Positions 45,222 through 54,072 are shown, counted from the first letter of the stretch. The stretch is DNA of 64,000 nucleotides from Stigonema ocellatum SAG 48.90 = DSM 106950 (GCA_016903675.1 JADQBA010000006.1:72738-136737), one strand, 5' to 3'. Numbers and translations: made by a program. Notes: generated by a model not told the origin, from the letters alone.

Positions 45222-45330
45222 AAATGGGGAGTGGGGAGTGGGGAATGGGGAGTGGGGAATGGGACAGGTAAGAATCTGGTTGTCTGTCACATCAAAATTG
45301 AGTTAATTGCCATCAGAAAAACGTATTGTC
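45222..45330. repeat. GGGAGTG heptad tract
   Basis: At 45224-45263 the units GGGGAGT and GGGGAAT alternate. It is the same class as the tracts at 34384, 39455 and 57487. Confidence 0.85.
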
Positions 45331-45519
45331 TTATACCTTCATCATAGCAGCATACCTGCCTTTGTTTTTGACATCAATTATTTTTATCTCTGTTGGGATC
45401 GTCTGACCTCCTGTACCAAGAGCGATAGTGGATCTCAAGACACTACCTTCAGAAACATCATCTGGAATTTGTGCCACAGTAGATACATTACCGTGATAGT
45501 AAACAATTCTCTCTACCAT
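45331..45519 (-). CDS. Hypothetical 62-residue protein
   Basis: The product begins MVERIVYYHGNVSTVAQIPDDV and ends in DVKNKGRYAAMMKV. It has no signal, no helix of membrane length and no motif I recognise. The ribosome site is poor (GATAAG). I keep it because its composition is balanced and protein-like, but it could be spurious. Confidence 0.3.
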   Translation of the reverse strand: MVERIVYYHGNVSTVAQIPDDVSEGSVLRSTIALGTGGQTIPTEIKIIDVKNKGRYAAMMKV

Positions 45520-45604
45520 GACTTATCACGGTTTGAATTAGATTGTTTTCGCGGAACGAGAGAACCGAGTAAACACGAGCATCGTACAAAAAAAAGAGGT
45601 TGAA

Positions 45605-45829
45605 ATGTTTCACTATTTGGTTAAATACGCGGATCAGGATGGAGCGGGAAAGACGACCATAACATCACCTGTGCCAATAGATGCCGATTTAGCGGCTGAA
45701 GCGATAACAGAACAATTGACGAAGGATGATATGTCGCCGGAATGGGTTCACATTGATGAATTCGCTGAAATCAAAAATCCATTATTTGGGATTTACGTGG
45801 AAATGCGTCGATTGTGCGATCGCGAGTAA
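45605..45829 (+). CDS. Hypothetical 74-residue protein
   Basis: The product is acidic: MFHYLVKYADQDGAGKTTITSPVPIDAD, then EWVHIDEFAEIKNPLFGIYVEMRRLCDRE. GAGG 8 bases upstream supports the start. It is predicted to be a small soluble alpha/beta protein and I do not recognise a family. It could be a stand-alone gene. Confidence 0.5.
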   Translation: MFHYLVKYADQDGAGKTTITSPVPIDADLAAEAITEQLTKDDMSPEWVHIDEFAEIKNPLFGIYVEMRRLCDRE

Positions 45830-46034
45830 AACTTATTGGCCCCATCGCCTATAGCCTTGTAAAATCATGCAATATGGGTAAAGACTTAATCTGTCTAGGT
45901 TTCAAGCCTTAATTTTCAGAAAATGTTACATTTTAGATTAGTAATTTCACTGTTGACAGTAAAATAGAGTCTCGAAAAAGCCGATAAAATCTACAATATG
46001 CAATTCTTTACAGCACCTTACCGCTTGAATAAGG

Positions 46035-46627
46035 CTACTTGCTGCGTGAGGCATGACAAGATGGAGTGGCGATCGCTCCTGAAATTAGACACATAATAAA
46101 GGTTAGTATCTGCACCTGAAATGCTCGTGCTAAGGTCATGTATAATGGTAGATTGGTAGCGTTACGTGTTAAGGCGTATAATCCTAAAGATACGGTAAAT
46201 CCAGGTAGAAAACCTAATGCCGCCATAATTATGGCTTCTTCAAATACCACCCCTAGCAAGTAGAAATTGCGATAACCCATTGCTTTGAAAGTGGCGTATT
46301 CTTTCATATGGGCATTGACATCCGTGGAAAGAACTTGACTTCACTCCTGGTATATCCATTGCTTGGTACAGTCGCCGTCGAGTCAATGTAGACATGTTTC
46401 CTAAGTTACGTGCCTGGGGACTGATTAACACAATATCTGCCTGCTTTTCTGCGATGTAGCCTGGTATTACTGTCAAACAAGGCAGCCTGAAACCCTAGCT
46501 GCATAAACATCAGAACATCGGCAAAGGCAATGCCTGACAATGCCACTAAAAAACGACCCTTCTGGTGAGATAATTGCAGCCATCCCAGAGGAGTTCGCCG
46601 TTGTAGTTGCTGGATAAATCCAATCAC
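46035..46627 (-). pseudogene. devC: DevC-type ABC exporter permease, decayed
   Basis: The start is intact (MIGFIQQLQRRTPLGWLQLSHQKGRFLVALSGIAFADVLMFMQLGFQAALF), but the frame shifts near 46470. It continues as QADIVLISPQARNLGNMSTLTRRRLYQAMDIPGV in a second frame. After a deletion it resumes as MKEYATFKAMGYRNFYLLGVVFEEAIIMAALGFLPGF in a third. About 200 periplasmic residues and the last helix are absent. DevC is normally about 385 residues with four helices. The start overlaps the devB stop by 4 bases, as in devBCA operons. No devA ATPase follows. Confidence 0.85.
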
Positions 46628-47925
46628 AGTTCAATCACCGCCTTTACTTGCAGATTGGTTAAAGTGGCAGCTTTCTCGCTGGAGGGATTATCTAGTCGCA
46701 CATGGACTTCCACTACTCGAGAATCGATATTGGTAGAGGGGTCGCTGTTAATGACATTTTGCCGCAACACTTGTAAGCCAACCCTAGCGACAGTTCCTTG
46801 TAATTCACCTTGCAGAGAGTCACCGGTGAGCCGCACCCGTTGCCCTAGGCGAACTTTGCCTATATCACTTTGGTAAACCTCTGCTACCGCATACATGTTG
46901 TTATTGTCCCCCATCTCGACAATACCGTCATTAGAAATTAATTCACCGGCATGGGCGTGAATTTTGAACACCTGACCTTCTTGAGGTGCGTGTACGTAAG
47001 CTTGTGCCAAATTTTCCTGCGCTCTTTTCATGGATGCTATAGCATGATTGACTTCTGCTTGGGCGGCTGATACATCCACTGGACGGACTTCGGCAATGCG
47101 GTTTAAGTTAGCTTTCGCTTCTTTGATTTGTTGTTCTCCAGAAGTTTGGATACGTGTGAGGTTAGCGCGTGCTTCAGCCAGTTGCTGCTGTAGGGAAGTT
47201 TGAATACGTTTGAGGTTAGCGCGTGCTTCAGCTAGTTGCTGCTGGGCTACAGAAACAGTTAAGCCCTTGTTATCCCGTAAAGATACAGTAATCGCTCCCT
47301 GTTCATAAAGTGTTTGATAGCGTCGGTATTCTGATTGGGCGTTGTATGCTTGTGCTTCTATCTGACCGATGGTTGCTTTTTGTGCCTCAATTTGGGTATT
47401 TTGTTCTGCCTCTAGACGAGCAACAGTTGCTTTTTGTGCATCAATTTGTGTCCTTCTTTCGGCTTCTAAGCGAGCGACAGTTGCTTTGTGCGCTTCAATT
47501 TCACCTTGTTTCGCACCTGCTTTGACTCGCTCAAGATTTACTTGTGCCACTCGCACTGCTTCCTGTGCTTCTGTTAATGCCGCACTCAGGCGATCGCGAC
47601 TATCTAAAACCGCAATCATCTGCCCCGGCTTTACTCTATCCCCCTCCTTTACTAGCAATTTTTCAACCCTATTCCCTTCTAGTGACGCTGGGGCAGAGAG
47701 TTTAATCACCTCTCCCTTTGGCTCCAGCCTTCCTAGGGCTGTCACAGTTTTTACCTGTGGGATGATTGGAACCTCGTGCTTTTGTACTGTTCTGAGATTA
47801 ATGCGATGGTATACTGTGTAAATGAGTACACCAGCAACTAAAGCTACCAATATAGCCCGAATAACAGGAGGACCGAAAATAGGTAGACGAGACGATGATT
47901 TTTCAATCTTGGGATTTTCCACCAT
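46624..47925 (-). CDS. devB: Membrane fusion protein DevB (HlyD family)
   Basis: The 433-residue adaptor has one membrane helix (about 24-42) after a short cytoplasmic tail, a lipoyl-type segment VTALGRLEPKGEVIKLSAP and VKEGDRVKPGQMIAVLD, then a long alpha-hairpin coiled coil (about residues 110-300) containing imperfect repeats of AQKATVARLEAE and QQQLAEARANLTRIQTS. A beta-barrel with VYQSDIGKVRLGQRVRL follows. It connects DevC and DevA with TolC-like outer proteins, for heterocyst glycolipid export in Anabaena or another export in paralogues. The gene is intact, but its devC is broken, so the system here is not functional by itself. A palindrome upstream could be its operator. Confidence 0.88.
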   Translation of the reverse strand: MVENPKIEKSSSRLPIFGPPVIRAILVALVAGVLIYTVYHRINLRTVQKHEVPIIPQVKTVTALGRLEPKGEVIKLSAPASLEGNRVEKLLVKEGDRVKPGQMIAVLDSRDRLSAALTEAQEAVRVAQVNLERVKAGAKQGEIEAHKATVARLEAERRTQIDAQKATVARLEAEQNTQIEAQKATIGQIEAQAYNAQSEYRRYQTLYEQGAITVSLRDNKGLTVSVAQQQLAEARANLKRIQTSLQQQLAEARANLTRIQTSGEQQIKEAKANLNRIAEVRPVDVSAAQAEVNHAIASMKRAQENLAQAYVHAPQEGQVFKIHAHAGELISNDGIVEMGDNNNMYAVAEVYQSDIGKVRLGQRVRLTGDSLQGELQGTVARVGLQVLRQNVINSDPSTNIDSRVVEVHVRLDNPSSEKAATLTNLQVKAVIEL

Positions 47926-47950
47926 AGCACCTTTGTTTCCGGCAGGTGTA

Positions 47951-48000
47951 AGACTAAACTGTTTCGTCTATAGTATACCTAAACTAAACTGAGTAGTTTA
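47951..48000. promoter_or_regulatory. Operator-like palindromes upstream of devB
   Basis: AGACTAAACTGTTTCGTCT (47951-47969) is a nearly perfect inverted repeat, and TAAACTGAGTAGTTTA (47985-48000) is a second one. Their spacing is 15 bases. Such pairs suit a TetR-type repressor, but no regulator gene is next to devB. Confidence 0.5.
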
Positions 48001-48261
48001 ATTTTCCTCCTAGCAGTTTTTATGTACACAAACCAGCGCAGTATCTTGTTTTGATCTGGTTTTCTACAGGAAGAGCGAATTTTGCCCAGGTTTTGAGCAG
48101 CGCATAATTGATGCTTTGATCGACCTCATCTTGAAAGATAGTAATTGCTAATTGCCAAGAATAGACATAGTCGTAAAAAACAATGTGGATACCGTAAATT
48201 TACGGTTTCTTGGGTTGTAGAAAACGCATAATTAATTTTCACGACTATGTCTAATGAACAA

Positions 48262-48903
48262 TTAACAATTAGCAATTAACAAATTTTGCAGTTGTTGCTG
48301 CGCCATCCTTATACGGGTGCAAACTGCCAAGTCTGTATCTATTTGGGCTATTTGCTCAAGCTGAGCTAAAATTTTGGCACTCAAAGCAGGTTGAGCTTGA
48401 GCCAATGCCTCTAAACCTGTCACAGCAGCATAGCGCACTACCCACTCTGGGTCTTGGCAAACCAGTAGTAGGGCTTCTAGTACCTGAGCTTGAGCCGATT
48501 GTACTTGCTCTGGTGGTAACTGATACCAACGTATAGTGCCCAATCCTCTAACAGCTGCCCGCCGCACACTCAAGGAAAAATCTGTTTTTGCCGCATCAAG
48601 CAAGATATTTTGCGCACGTGCATCGCCAATTCCGGCTAAAGCACGAATTGCCCAAGCTCTAGCTCCGTAGTTATAATTATCCATCAGTTCCAGCAATGGT
48701 TGCACAGCAGCTTCCCCGATCTGCACCAGCCCATCTACTGCTGCTACCGCAGCTCCTGGATTGTTGTAGCCTAAAGCTGCAATCAGAGTCGGAATGGCTT
48801 CTTGTAACTGAGATGCGGCCAGCTGCTGCACTGCGTCTAATAAGCGAGCCGAGGAATCTGCCTCTTCAACAGCACGAATCAGTTTTTGGGCGTCAGTAAT
48901 CAT
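48262..48903 (-). CDS. cpcF: Phycocyanobilin lyase subunit CpcF
   Basis: With CpcE it attaches phycocyanobilin to the alpha-phycocyanin cysteine. The 213-residue protein consists of HEAT-like repeats: LIAALGYNNPGAAVAAVDGLVQIGEAAVQPLLELM, YGARAWAIRALAGIGD, SVRRAAVRGLGTIRW. Length and pattern match CpcF. It follows cpcE by 164 bases and is the last gene of the cpc cluster on the minus strand. Confidence 0.88.
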   Translation of the reverse strand: MITDAQKLIRAVEEADSSARLLDAVQQLAASQLQEAIPTLIAALGYNNPGAAVAAVDGLVQIGEAAVQPLLELMDNYNYGARAWAIRALAGIGDARAQNILLDAAKTDFSLSVRRAAVRGLGTIRWYQLPPEQVQSAQAQVLEALLLVCQDPEWVVRYAAVTGLEALAQAQPALSAKILAQLEQIAQIDTDLAVCTRIRMAQQQLQNLLIANC

Positions 48904-49067
48904 AAGAGTTAGGAGTTAGGAGTTAAGAGTTAGGAGTGATGAAGAAAGTAGATTGACCTATGTGAAGACTTTCCACACAACAGTTTTAGAAAGGTTATAG
49001 TTGTTGCAAATTATCTTAACAGCAACCGTATTGATTTATAACTCCGCGCCTCCTAACTCCTAACTCT

Positions 49068-49913
49068 TCAAAGCAGTGAGTCCATTAAAGTCATAATTTT
49101 AATAGTAGCTTCTGATAAAGAAGATTCGGGAGTTTGGTTAACTTGATGTTCGAGTAATCCTTTAAGGGCAATGAGCTTCAGGCTATTCTCAGCATGGGTC
49201 TGGGCGATCGCCTCTGCAGAAGGTAAATAACCAATGGCACCCAAGTCCGCAAGCACTGTGCGACGCAGTTGCAAATTCTTACCTGCCAAAGCCTCTACCA
49301 GCCGTTCTCCATAAACTGGTTCTTGGGTTAGCTGGTACATGGCTCGCGCCGCAGCGTATTGCACTCTTTCTATTGGATGCTCAAGAAAAGGCTGAACTAG
49401 AGGTATGCTCTCAGTTGCCTGGAGGGTTCCCAATGCTTCTAATATGGCATCATAGGGTTGAGAGAAGTCGGGCTGTGGGACTAGCTTTTCGGACTGCAAG
49501 CCAACTACCAATAACTTGCTCAGGGCTGGTATACAAACCGGATCGCCTAACATTTCTAGGGATTGAGCCGCCGCTTCCCGCACATAAAAATCTGAGCAGT
49601 CCAAACTCTTGATTAGACCAGGCACTGAGGAACGATCACCCAGTTTCCCCAGTGCCCTAGCTGCGTTCCTGCGTAAGGGATATCCGCCTTCTGGCGTCCG
49701 GTCAGCTTCATCCTCTAATGCCCTGATGAGTCCTACCACGGCAGCCTCCTCACGCACCCGAAACTTGCCCAACCACCAAGCAGCATAAAAGCGCAGACCT
49801 AGATCTGCACTTTCAAGATTGGCTATTGCCTGCTCTACTGTTAAAGATTCACTACCGACAGGTTCGCCTGTCGATGATGAAGACGCTAAATTTTCCCGAC
49901 TGGAATTCAACAT
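49068..49913 (-). CDS. cpcE: Phycocyanobilin lyase subunit CpcE
   Basis: The 281-residue partner of CpcF has five or six HEAT/Armadillo-like repeats: SLTVEQAIANLESADLGLRFYAAWWLGKFRVRE is the typical N-terminus, then RRNAARALGKLGDRSSVPGLI, REAAAQSLEMLGDPVCIPAL. The complex loads bilin on alpha-phycocyanin Cys84. Unlike the structural proteins upstream, this enzyme contains 5 Met and 2 Cys and is not depleted. A 183-base gap containing ATTACGA tandem repeats separates it from cpcD, so it may be partly independent. Confidence 0.9.
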   Translation of the reverse strand: MLNSSRENLASSSSTGEPVGSESLTVEQAIANLESADLGLRFYAAWWLGKFRVREEAAVVGLIRALEDEADRTPEGGYPLRRNAARALGKLGDRSSVPGLIKSLDCSDFYVREAAAQSLEMLGDPVCIPALSKLLVVGLQSEKLVPQPDFSQPYDAILEALGTLQATESIPLVQPFLEHPIERVQYAAARAMYQLTQEPVYGERLVEALAGKNLQLRRTVLADLGAIGYLPSAEAIAQTHAENSLKLIALKGLLEHQVNQTPESSLSEATIKIMTLMDSLL

Positions 49914-49919
49914 GAGACA

Positions 49920-50096
49920 GGATGACTAAATAATTACTAATTCGTAATTCGTAATTAATAAATTTAGGGTACTTGCAAATTAATTTATTAATGGAAAAAA
50001 TTGGTTTATTCCAAGTCCCACGCCGCAGACTGAAGTCGGGGGGTATCAATTACGAATTACGAATTACGAACTACGAATTATAGTGACGATAGAGAA
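49920..50096. repeat. ATTACGA tandem repeats between cpcD and cpcE
   Basis: TAATTCGTAATTCG at 49937-49955 faces AATTACGAATTACGAATTACGAAC at 50049-50076, an inverted pair. Between them a phrase GACTGAAGTCGGGGGG resembles the end of an IS605-type element. Confidence 0.7.
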
Positions 50097-50333
50097 CTAG
50101 CTACCAACTTCACCTTCAGGGTTTAATGGATGAATGTTGATGATTCTGCCACCCTGGCGAGTAATTCGCTGCATTTCTTGGCTCATCCGCTCGTAAGGCA
50201 CAGTGATAAACACACTAGCACTAGAGCGAATGGGATAGTCTGTTTTGTCTGTTTCTTCGTTTTGACGGATACCGACAACTTCATAACGAAAGTAGCGACT
50301 AGCAGAGCTTCCACCTACAATTTGACCAAGCAT
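50097..50333 (-). CDS. cpcD: Phycobilisome rod capping linker CpcD
   Basis: The 78-residue linker (about 9 kDa) caps the end of the phycocyanin rod. It has the CpcD domain: RYFRYEVVGIRQ, then VFITVPYERMSQEMQRITRQGGRIINIHPL. It is the last of the structural genes before the lyases. It has three Met and no Cys. Confidence 0.9.
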   Translation of the reverse strand: MLGQIVGGSSASRYFRYEVVGIRQNEETDKTDYPIRSSASVFITVPYERMSQEMQRITRQGGRIINIHPLNPEGEVGS

Positions 50334-50444
50334 AAATTAATATCTCCATCCAAATATAAATCTTTTGATCACGAAGGGGTGTAAGGGTGTAGGGGTGTAA
50401 GGTCCTATACCCATATAGCTTACACCCCTATACGCCTATTAAAA

Positions 50445-51320
50445 CTAAATTGGCTTGACGCTGGCGATTTTGCCACCTTGCTTTGCTACTCTCTGTAGAT
50501 AGGGCGATAGCTCTTCATATGAGATGACAACAGCTTGGTTAACACGGCGCACTTTAGGATACCCACGTCCAACACTGCCAGCCACTTCAACCCGGTATAG
50601 TCTGGTGCCTTCTGTGCCATATGTTACTCCGCCACCGAACCCAGTGCTGGGGGTAACGCCTCTTCTAGAAGGAAGGTAGGCAAAGCCATCCTCGTTGGCA
50701 CCACTGGGACTAACAATGGTGGAAGCCGTATTCCGAGCTAATTCATCAGCAAGATGAGGGTAATTGCCTTGAAGTTGGGCGCGATCGCTATTGGCGTAGC
50801 CCCGATAAAGCTTAAAAATCCGGGTAAATCCCACAGTTTTCTGCCCTCGATGAGTGTTAAAGCCTCGATAGTAGGGCACAATATTTTCGCCAAAGTTTTC
50901 CTGATACTCTGGCGAATCAATGTAGGAATCAATGTCGGCTTCGTATCCCTTGGTTTGGTACAAGTCCAAGTGATAAGCCACCTCAGACTCATCTTCGGGA
51001 GCACGACCCAACAAATGTTTATAATTCAGTTCAATGACCCGAGTTTGGAAATTGTTGTAGAGAAACTTGGATTTGTACAGTTCCGATTTAGCAACTTGAC
51101 GCACGAAATCTTGTACACTAAGCTTCCCATCACGTAGGAGGGATTCAGGACTTGTGAGCCGCTCAGATTTCATCAAATAGTCGTTGCCAAGCAACTGACG
51201 ATAGACGGCTGAAATTACCAGCTCAACTTCTTCTTTAGTTGCGTTTGAACGCAGTTCTACTGGTGCGGCATCACTAAAAGCTGATGTTCCTAAGCGGGAT
51301 GCTGCTGCTGTAATAGCCAT
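50445..51320 (-). CDS. cpcI: Phycocyanin-associated rod linker (second), sulfur-poor
   Basis: The 291-residue linker has an N-terminal PBS linker domain (about 15-180) and a C-terminal CpcD-like domain (about 230-290: RLYRVEVAGSVGRGYPKVRRVNQAVVISYEELSPYLQRV). Family motifs are VIELNYKHLLGRAPEDESEVAYHLDLY and IVPYYRGFNTHRGQKTVGFTRIFKLYRGYANSDRAQ. It attaches phycocyanin hexamers in the rod. It has only two Met (one is the start) and no Cys; at the usual FxRMFxLYRG position it has Ile. It is the counterpart of CpcI, named by order. Confidence 0.85.
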   Translation of the reverse strand: MAITAAASRLGTSAFSDAAPVELRSNATKEEVELVISAVYRQLLGNDYLMKSERLTSPESLLRDGKLSVQDFVRQVAKSELYKSKFLYNNFQTRVIELNYKHLLGRAPEDESEVAYHLDLYQTKGYEADIDSYIDSPEYQENFGENIVPYYRGFNTHRGQKTVGFTRIFKLYRGYANSDRAQLQGNYPHLADELARNTASTIVSPSGANEDGFAYLPSRRGVTPSTGFGGGVTYGTEGTRLYRVEVAGSVGRGYPKVRRVNQAVVISYEELSPYLQRVAKQGGKIASVKPI

Positions 51321-51424
51321 CTTTAGATTCTCCTTTAATCTTTAGCAATTGTTATTTGTTGGTTGTTAGTTGTTAGTTGTTGGTTCCACTAACAACTTAC
51401 AACTTACAACTAACAACAACCAAT

Positions 51425-52237
51425 TTATACAGGTGTGATGCTGATTACCTTACTGCCCCTGCGATTAAGCTGTTGCAACTTACTAGAAAGTTGCTCATAG
51501 GGTACGAGCAATTCTGTGGTACTTTGGCGCACTACCGTCGAATTCGGGCTTGCCTTTTGTGTCAACCTGATCCGGTATGTTTCTCCTCGGCTACCGCTAG
51601 AGATCCCCGCTAAGGCTTTTGTAGAGGTTGGGTAGATTGGTGAGGCGATGTTTTTAGCCAATTCCCAGGTGAGACGTCCTTGTTTTTGTCCTTGAGCGCG
51701 ATCGCTACTGGCATAACCCCGGTACAGCTGGAATATCCGACCAAAGCCAACGTTTTTCCGCCCAGTTTGGCTTTTAAAGCCCCGATAGTAGGGCACAACA
51801 TTGTCACCAAAGTTCTCTATATATTCCTGTGAGTCAATGTAGGAGTTAATTTCAGCTTCGTAGCCTTGTGAGTTGTAAAGGTCAACGTGGTAGGATATCT
51901 CTGACTCATCTTCGGGCGCACGACCCAATAAATGCTTATAATTTAGCTCGATTAACCGAGTTTGCGAGTTTGAGTAGAAAAACTTTTTTCGATAGAGTTC
52001 CGACTGCGCAATTGCTAGTACAAAACCCCGTACGGTAATCTTTCCCTGATGCAAGAGAGACTCAGCACTGACGAGACGCTCCTCGTCCATGAGATATTCA
52101 TTGCCCAGAACCTGACGATAGGCTGCCCGAATGACAATTTCTACTTCTTCAAGTCCCCTATCACTACGTAGCTCGACCCGTGGTGAGTCTTCAAAGGCGC
52201 TAATCCCTAATCTTGCTGCCTCTGCCAACGATGCCAT
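51425..52237 (-). CDS. cpcH: Phycocyanin-associated rod linker (first), sulfur-poor
   Basis: The ATG at 52237 (MASLAEAARLGISAFEDSP) has GGGGGAGG upstream and gives 270 residues. The frame extends 9 codons further with no better start. It has the PBS linker domain (LIELNYKHLLGRAPEDESEISYHVDLY, YYRGFKSQTGRKNVGFGRIFQLYRGYASSDRAQ) and a C-terminal CpcD-type domain (TYRIRLTQKA, ELLVPYEQLSSKLQQLNRRGSKVI). Two Met including the start and no Cys. Close in sequence to the second linker, so the two arose by duplication. Confidence 0.87.
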   Translation of the reverse strand: MASLAEAARLGISAFEDSPRVELRSDRGLEEVEIVIRAAYRQVLGNEYLMDEERLVSAESLLHQGKITVRGFVLAIAQSELYRKKFFYSNSQTRLIELNYKHLLGRAPEDESEISYHVDLYNSQGYEAEINSYIDSQEYIENFGDNVVPYYRGFKSQTGRKNVGFGRIFQLYRGYASSDRAQGQKQGRLTWELAKNIASPIYPTSTKALAGISSGSRGETYRIRLTQKASPNSTVVRQSTTELLVPYEQLSSKLQQLNRRGSKVISITPV

Positions 52238-52324
52238 ATTCGCCTCCCCCATTATTAATTGCAAATCAAAAGCTTTTTTGCAATTTTTTTTCTTAATTTA
52301 TTATTAGGCTGGAAAAATTAAGCT

Positions 52325-52386
52325 GCCCGGAGAGGTAAACAACTCTTAGTACCTACTTGTCATCAGAGCTGATCTCCTCTCCGGGC
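52325..52386 (-). promoter_or_regulatory. Intercistronic hairpin between cpcA and cpcH
   Basis: GCCCGGAGAGG (52376-52386 as transcribed) pairs perfectly with CCTCTCCGGGC (52325-52335). In the transcript it is followed by AGCTTAATTTTTCC. It can act as an attenuator or mRNA-stabilising hairpin, explaining the lower level of linkers than of CpcBA. Confidence 0.65.
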
Positions 52387-52398
52387 GGAATAAACACT

Positions 52399-52890
52399 CT
52401 AGCTTAGAGCGTTAATTGCGTAGTCGAGATAAGAATTAGCTTCAACAGCGGGGTCGCCACTTAGACCGTGGTTAGCCTTGATGTGCTTGAGGGCTTCGAT
52501 GTACCAGCTGGGGGACAGTTCAAAGCTGCGGTTGATTTCCGACAAGCCAGCGATCAGGTAATCATCCAACGGACCTGTACCACCTACAACTAGGGAGTAC
52601 GTAACGATCCGCAAGTAGTAGCCGATATCACGTACGCACTTCGCTTTACCAGTGCTGGTAGAAGCGTAGTTAGGACCTTGCTGTTGAGTGGTGTAGGGGA
52701 ACTTGTTGTACACCGCTTGAGCTGCACCTTCTGCCAAACGTTGAGCATTGGCGCTCAATGCTTTTGCTGCTTGTAAGCTAGCTGGAGCTTGACGGAAGCG
52801 ACCAAAAGCGATTTGAAGTTCAGTGCTGCTGAGAAAGCGACCTTGAGAGTCTGCGGTTGAAACTGCTTCGGTTAGAGGGGTTTTTGTCAT
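52399..52890 (-). CDS. cpcA: Phycocyanin alpha subunit, Met/Cys-depleted (phycocyanin-3 type)
   Basis: The 163-residue light-harvesting subunit has the CpcA fold and one bilin cysteine, C84-like in KAKCVRDIGYYL. It has a single Met (the start) and a single Cys. Compared with the usual sequence, TTQMQG became TTQQQG, YYLRMVTYCLVAG became YYLRIVTYSLVVG, and GTGPMDEYL became GTGPLDDYL. This is the pattern described for the sulfur-limitation phycocyanin of Calothrix. The start is supported by GGGAG. It is 89 bases after cpcB. Confidence 0.93.
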   Translation of the reverse strand: MTKTPLTEAVSTADSQGRFLSSTELQIAFGRFRQAPASLQAAKALSANAQRLAEGAAQAVYNKFPYTTQQQGPNYASTSTGKAKCVRDIGYYLRIVTYSLVVGGTGPLDDYLIAGLSEINRSFELSPSWYIEALKHIKANHGLSGDPAVEANSYLDYAINALS

Positions 52891-52979
52891 TTTGGTATCT
52901 CCCTTTTCACAAACTTTTAGTTGAAATTTTCTTTTGTCCGATGGACAAGTTGTTCAGTCAATATCAGCCTTGCTCGTGA

Positions 52980-53501
52980 TTATGACACTGCTGCTGAAGC
53001 ACGGTCAAAGTAGCTAGCAATTTCAGATGTCAAAGCGCTGCAATCACCTCTGGTGATGTTGTTGGGGTCATTGACAATAGCGATCGCAGCTTCCTTGATT
53101 TTCTGAACAGCTAGTGCCACAGAAGCACCAGGGGTTCCCAACGCCAAGTATGTTTCACGCAGACCGTTCAAACAGCGGTCATCCAGTACACTGGCATCAC
53201 CAGCAAAGATTGCATATGTGACATAGCGTAGGATGATTTCCAGGTCACGCAAACAAGCAGCTGCACGACGGTTGGTGTAGGCATTACCACCAGGAGCGAT
53301 CAACTGAGGTTGTTCAGCAAACAACTCACGAGCCGCATTGGCTACGAGAGAAGATGCGTTGCTGGTAATACGGTTAACGGCATCTGTACGCTTATTGCCG
53401 TCTTTAACCAGTTCGCTCAAGGCATCCAACTGTGCGTCTGTGAGAAATTCACCACGCGTATCAGCCTGGGAAACTACTTTTGCAAATGCATCTAAAACCA
53501 T
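52980..53501 (-). CDS. cpcB: Phycocyanin beta subunit, Met-free except the start (phycocyanin-3 type)
   Basis: I place the start at 53501 (MVLDAFAKVVSQADTRGEF), not 53531, because the AGGAG site is 8 bases before it and it matches the family N-terminus. It is 173 residues. The bilin cysteines are Cys82 (RRAAACLRDLEI) and Cys153 (TRGDCSALT); Cys109 in DDRCLNGLRE is also retained. There is no internal Met. The common RRMAACLRDMEI has become RRAAACLRDLEI, and KMKDA-like has become KIKEA. This is the first gene of cpcBAHID. The known PC3 operon is transcribed when sulfur is short. Confidence 0.93.
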   Translation of the reverse strand: MVLDAFAKVVSQADTRGEFLTDAQLDALSELVKDGNKRTDAVNRITSNASSLVANAARELFAEQPQLIAPGGNAYTNRRAAACLRDLEIILRYVTYAIFAGDASVLDDRCLNGLRETYLALGTPGASVALAVQKIKEAAIAIVNDPNNITRGDCSALTSEIASYFDRASAAVS

Positions 53502-54072
53502 TGCTTCAAATCTCCTAATTTGCTTGGTCAAGAATCATTTGGACTTCAAACTGAATGGTTCAGTTTATTTTGATGTCAGACTGCCTGAGCAGTTGTGAAA
53601 GGTTTACCACAGACATCCAGGTATAAGTTTAAGCTTTCCAGGCTTTCAGATTAAAACTTTTTTAACAAAACTTCATCTGAAAATCAGAAACTGTAAAACC
53701 TGGTTAATTCAGCACTTTCTCAACCCTCTTCTGTGATTTTCCCTTTCAAATTCTTTTTATACTATGTTGGTGTCTTCTGTTTTATTACAAATTATTATAA
53801 TAAGCTGTCATTTTCTTTACAAAACTTAACAATCTCAGAATTTCGCGCTTTCTTGTAGGGGAATAAGGGTGTGGGCATATAAGTTATGCCCTACACCCCT
53901 ACTGAGTGCTATGCTGAAAGATGATGATTTACCGCTCCCAGTCTTGAAGATTTCTTGCAAAAGACAGCACACCGAGTGAAAATGAGGATTGTGTAGAGAC
54001 GGGATTAATCGCGTCTCTACAAGGGTTGGGAAAAATTAATCTGTAACTAAACGTAATTCAGCAAAGCCTAAT
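53502..54072. other. cpcB upstream region
   Basis: No gene. The first 300 bases are AT rich and hold the cpcB leader and promoter, whose boundaries I cannot set. 53993-54068 is the repeat with GAGACGGGATTAATCGCGTCTC and CTGTAACTAAACGTAATTCAG, also at 21718 and 29485. A short pair (GGTGTGGGCATATAAG / TTATGCCCTACACCCC) lies at 53868-53902. Confidence 0.55.

Noticed and set aside
50097..53501. Phycoerythrocyanin (pecBACEF) instead of phycocyanin
   Set aside because: Alpha and beta sequences, the two rod linkers and cpcD order match phycocyanin, and the alpha subunit keeps the CpcA motifs YNKFPYTTQ and ANHGLSGD.
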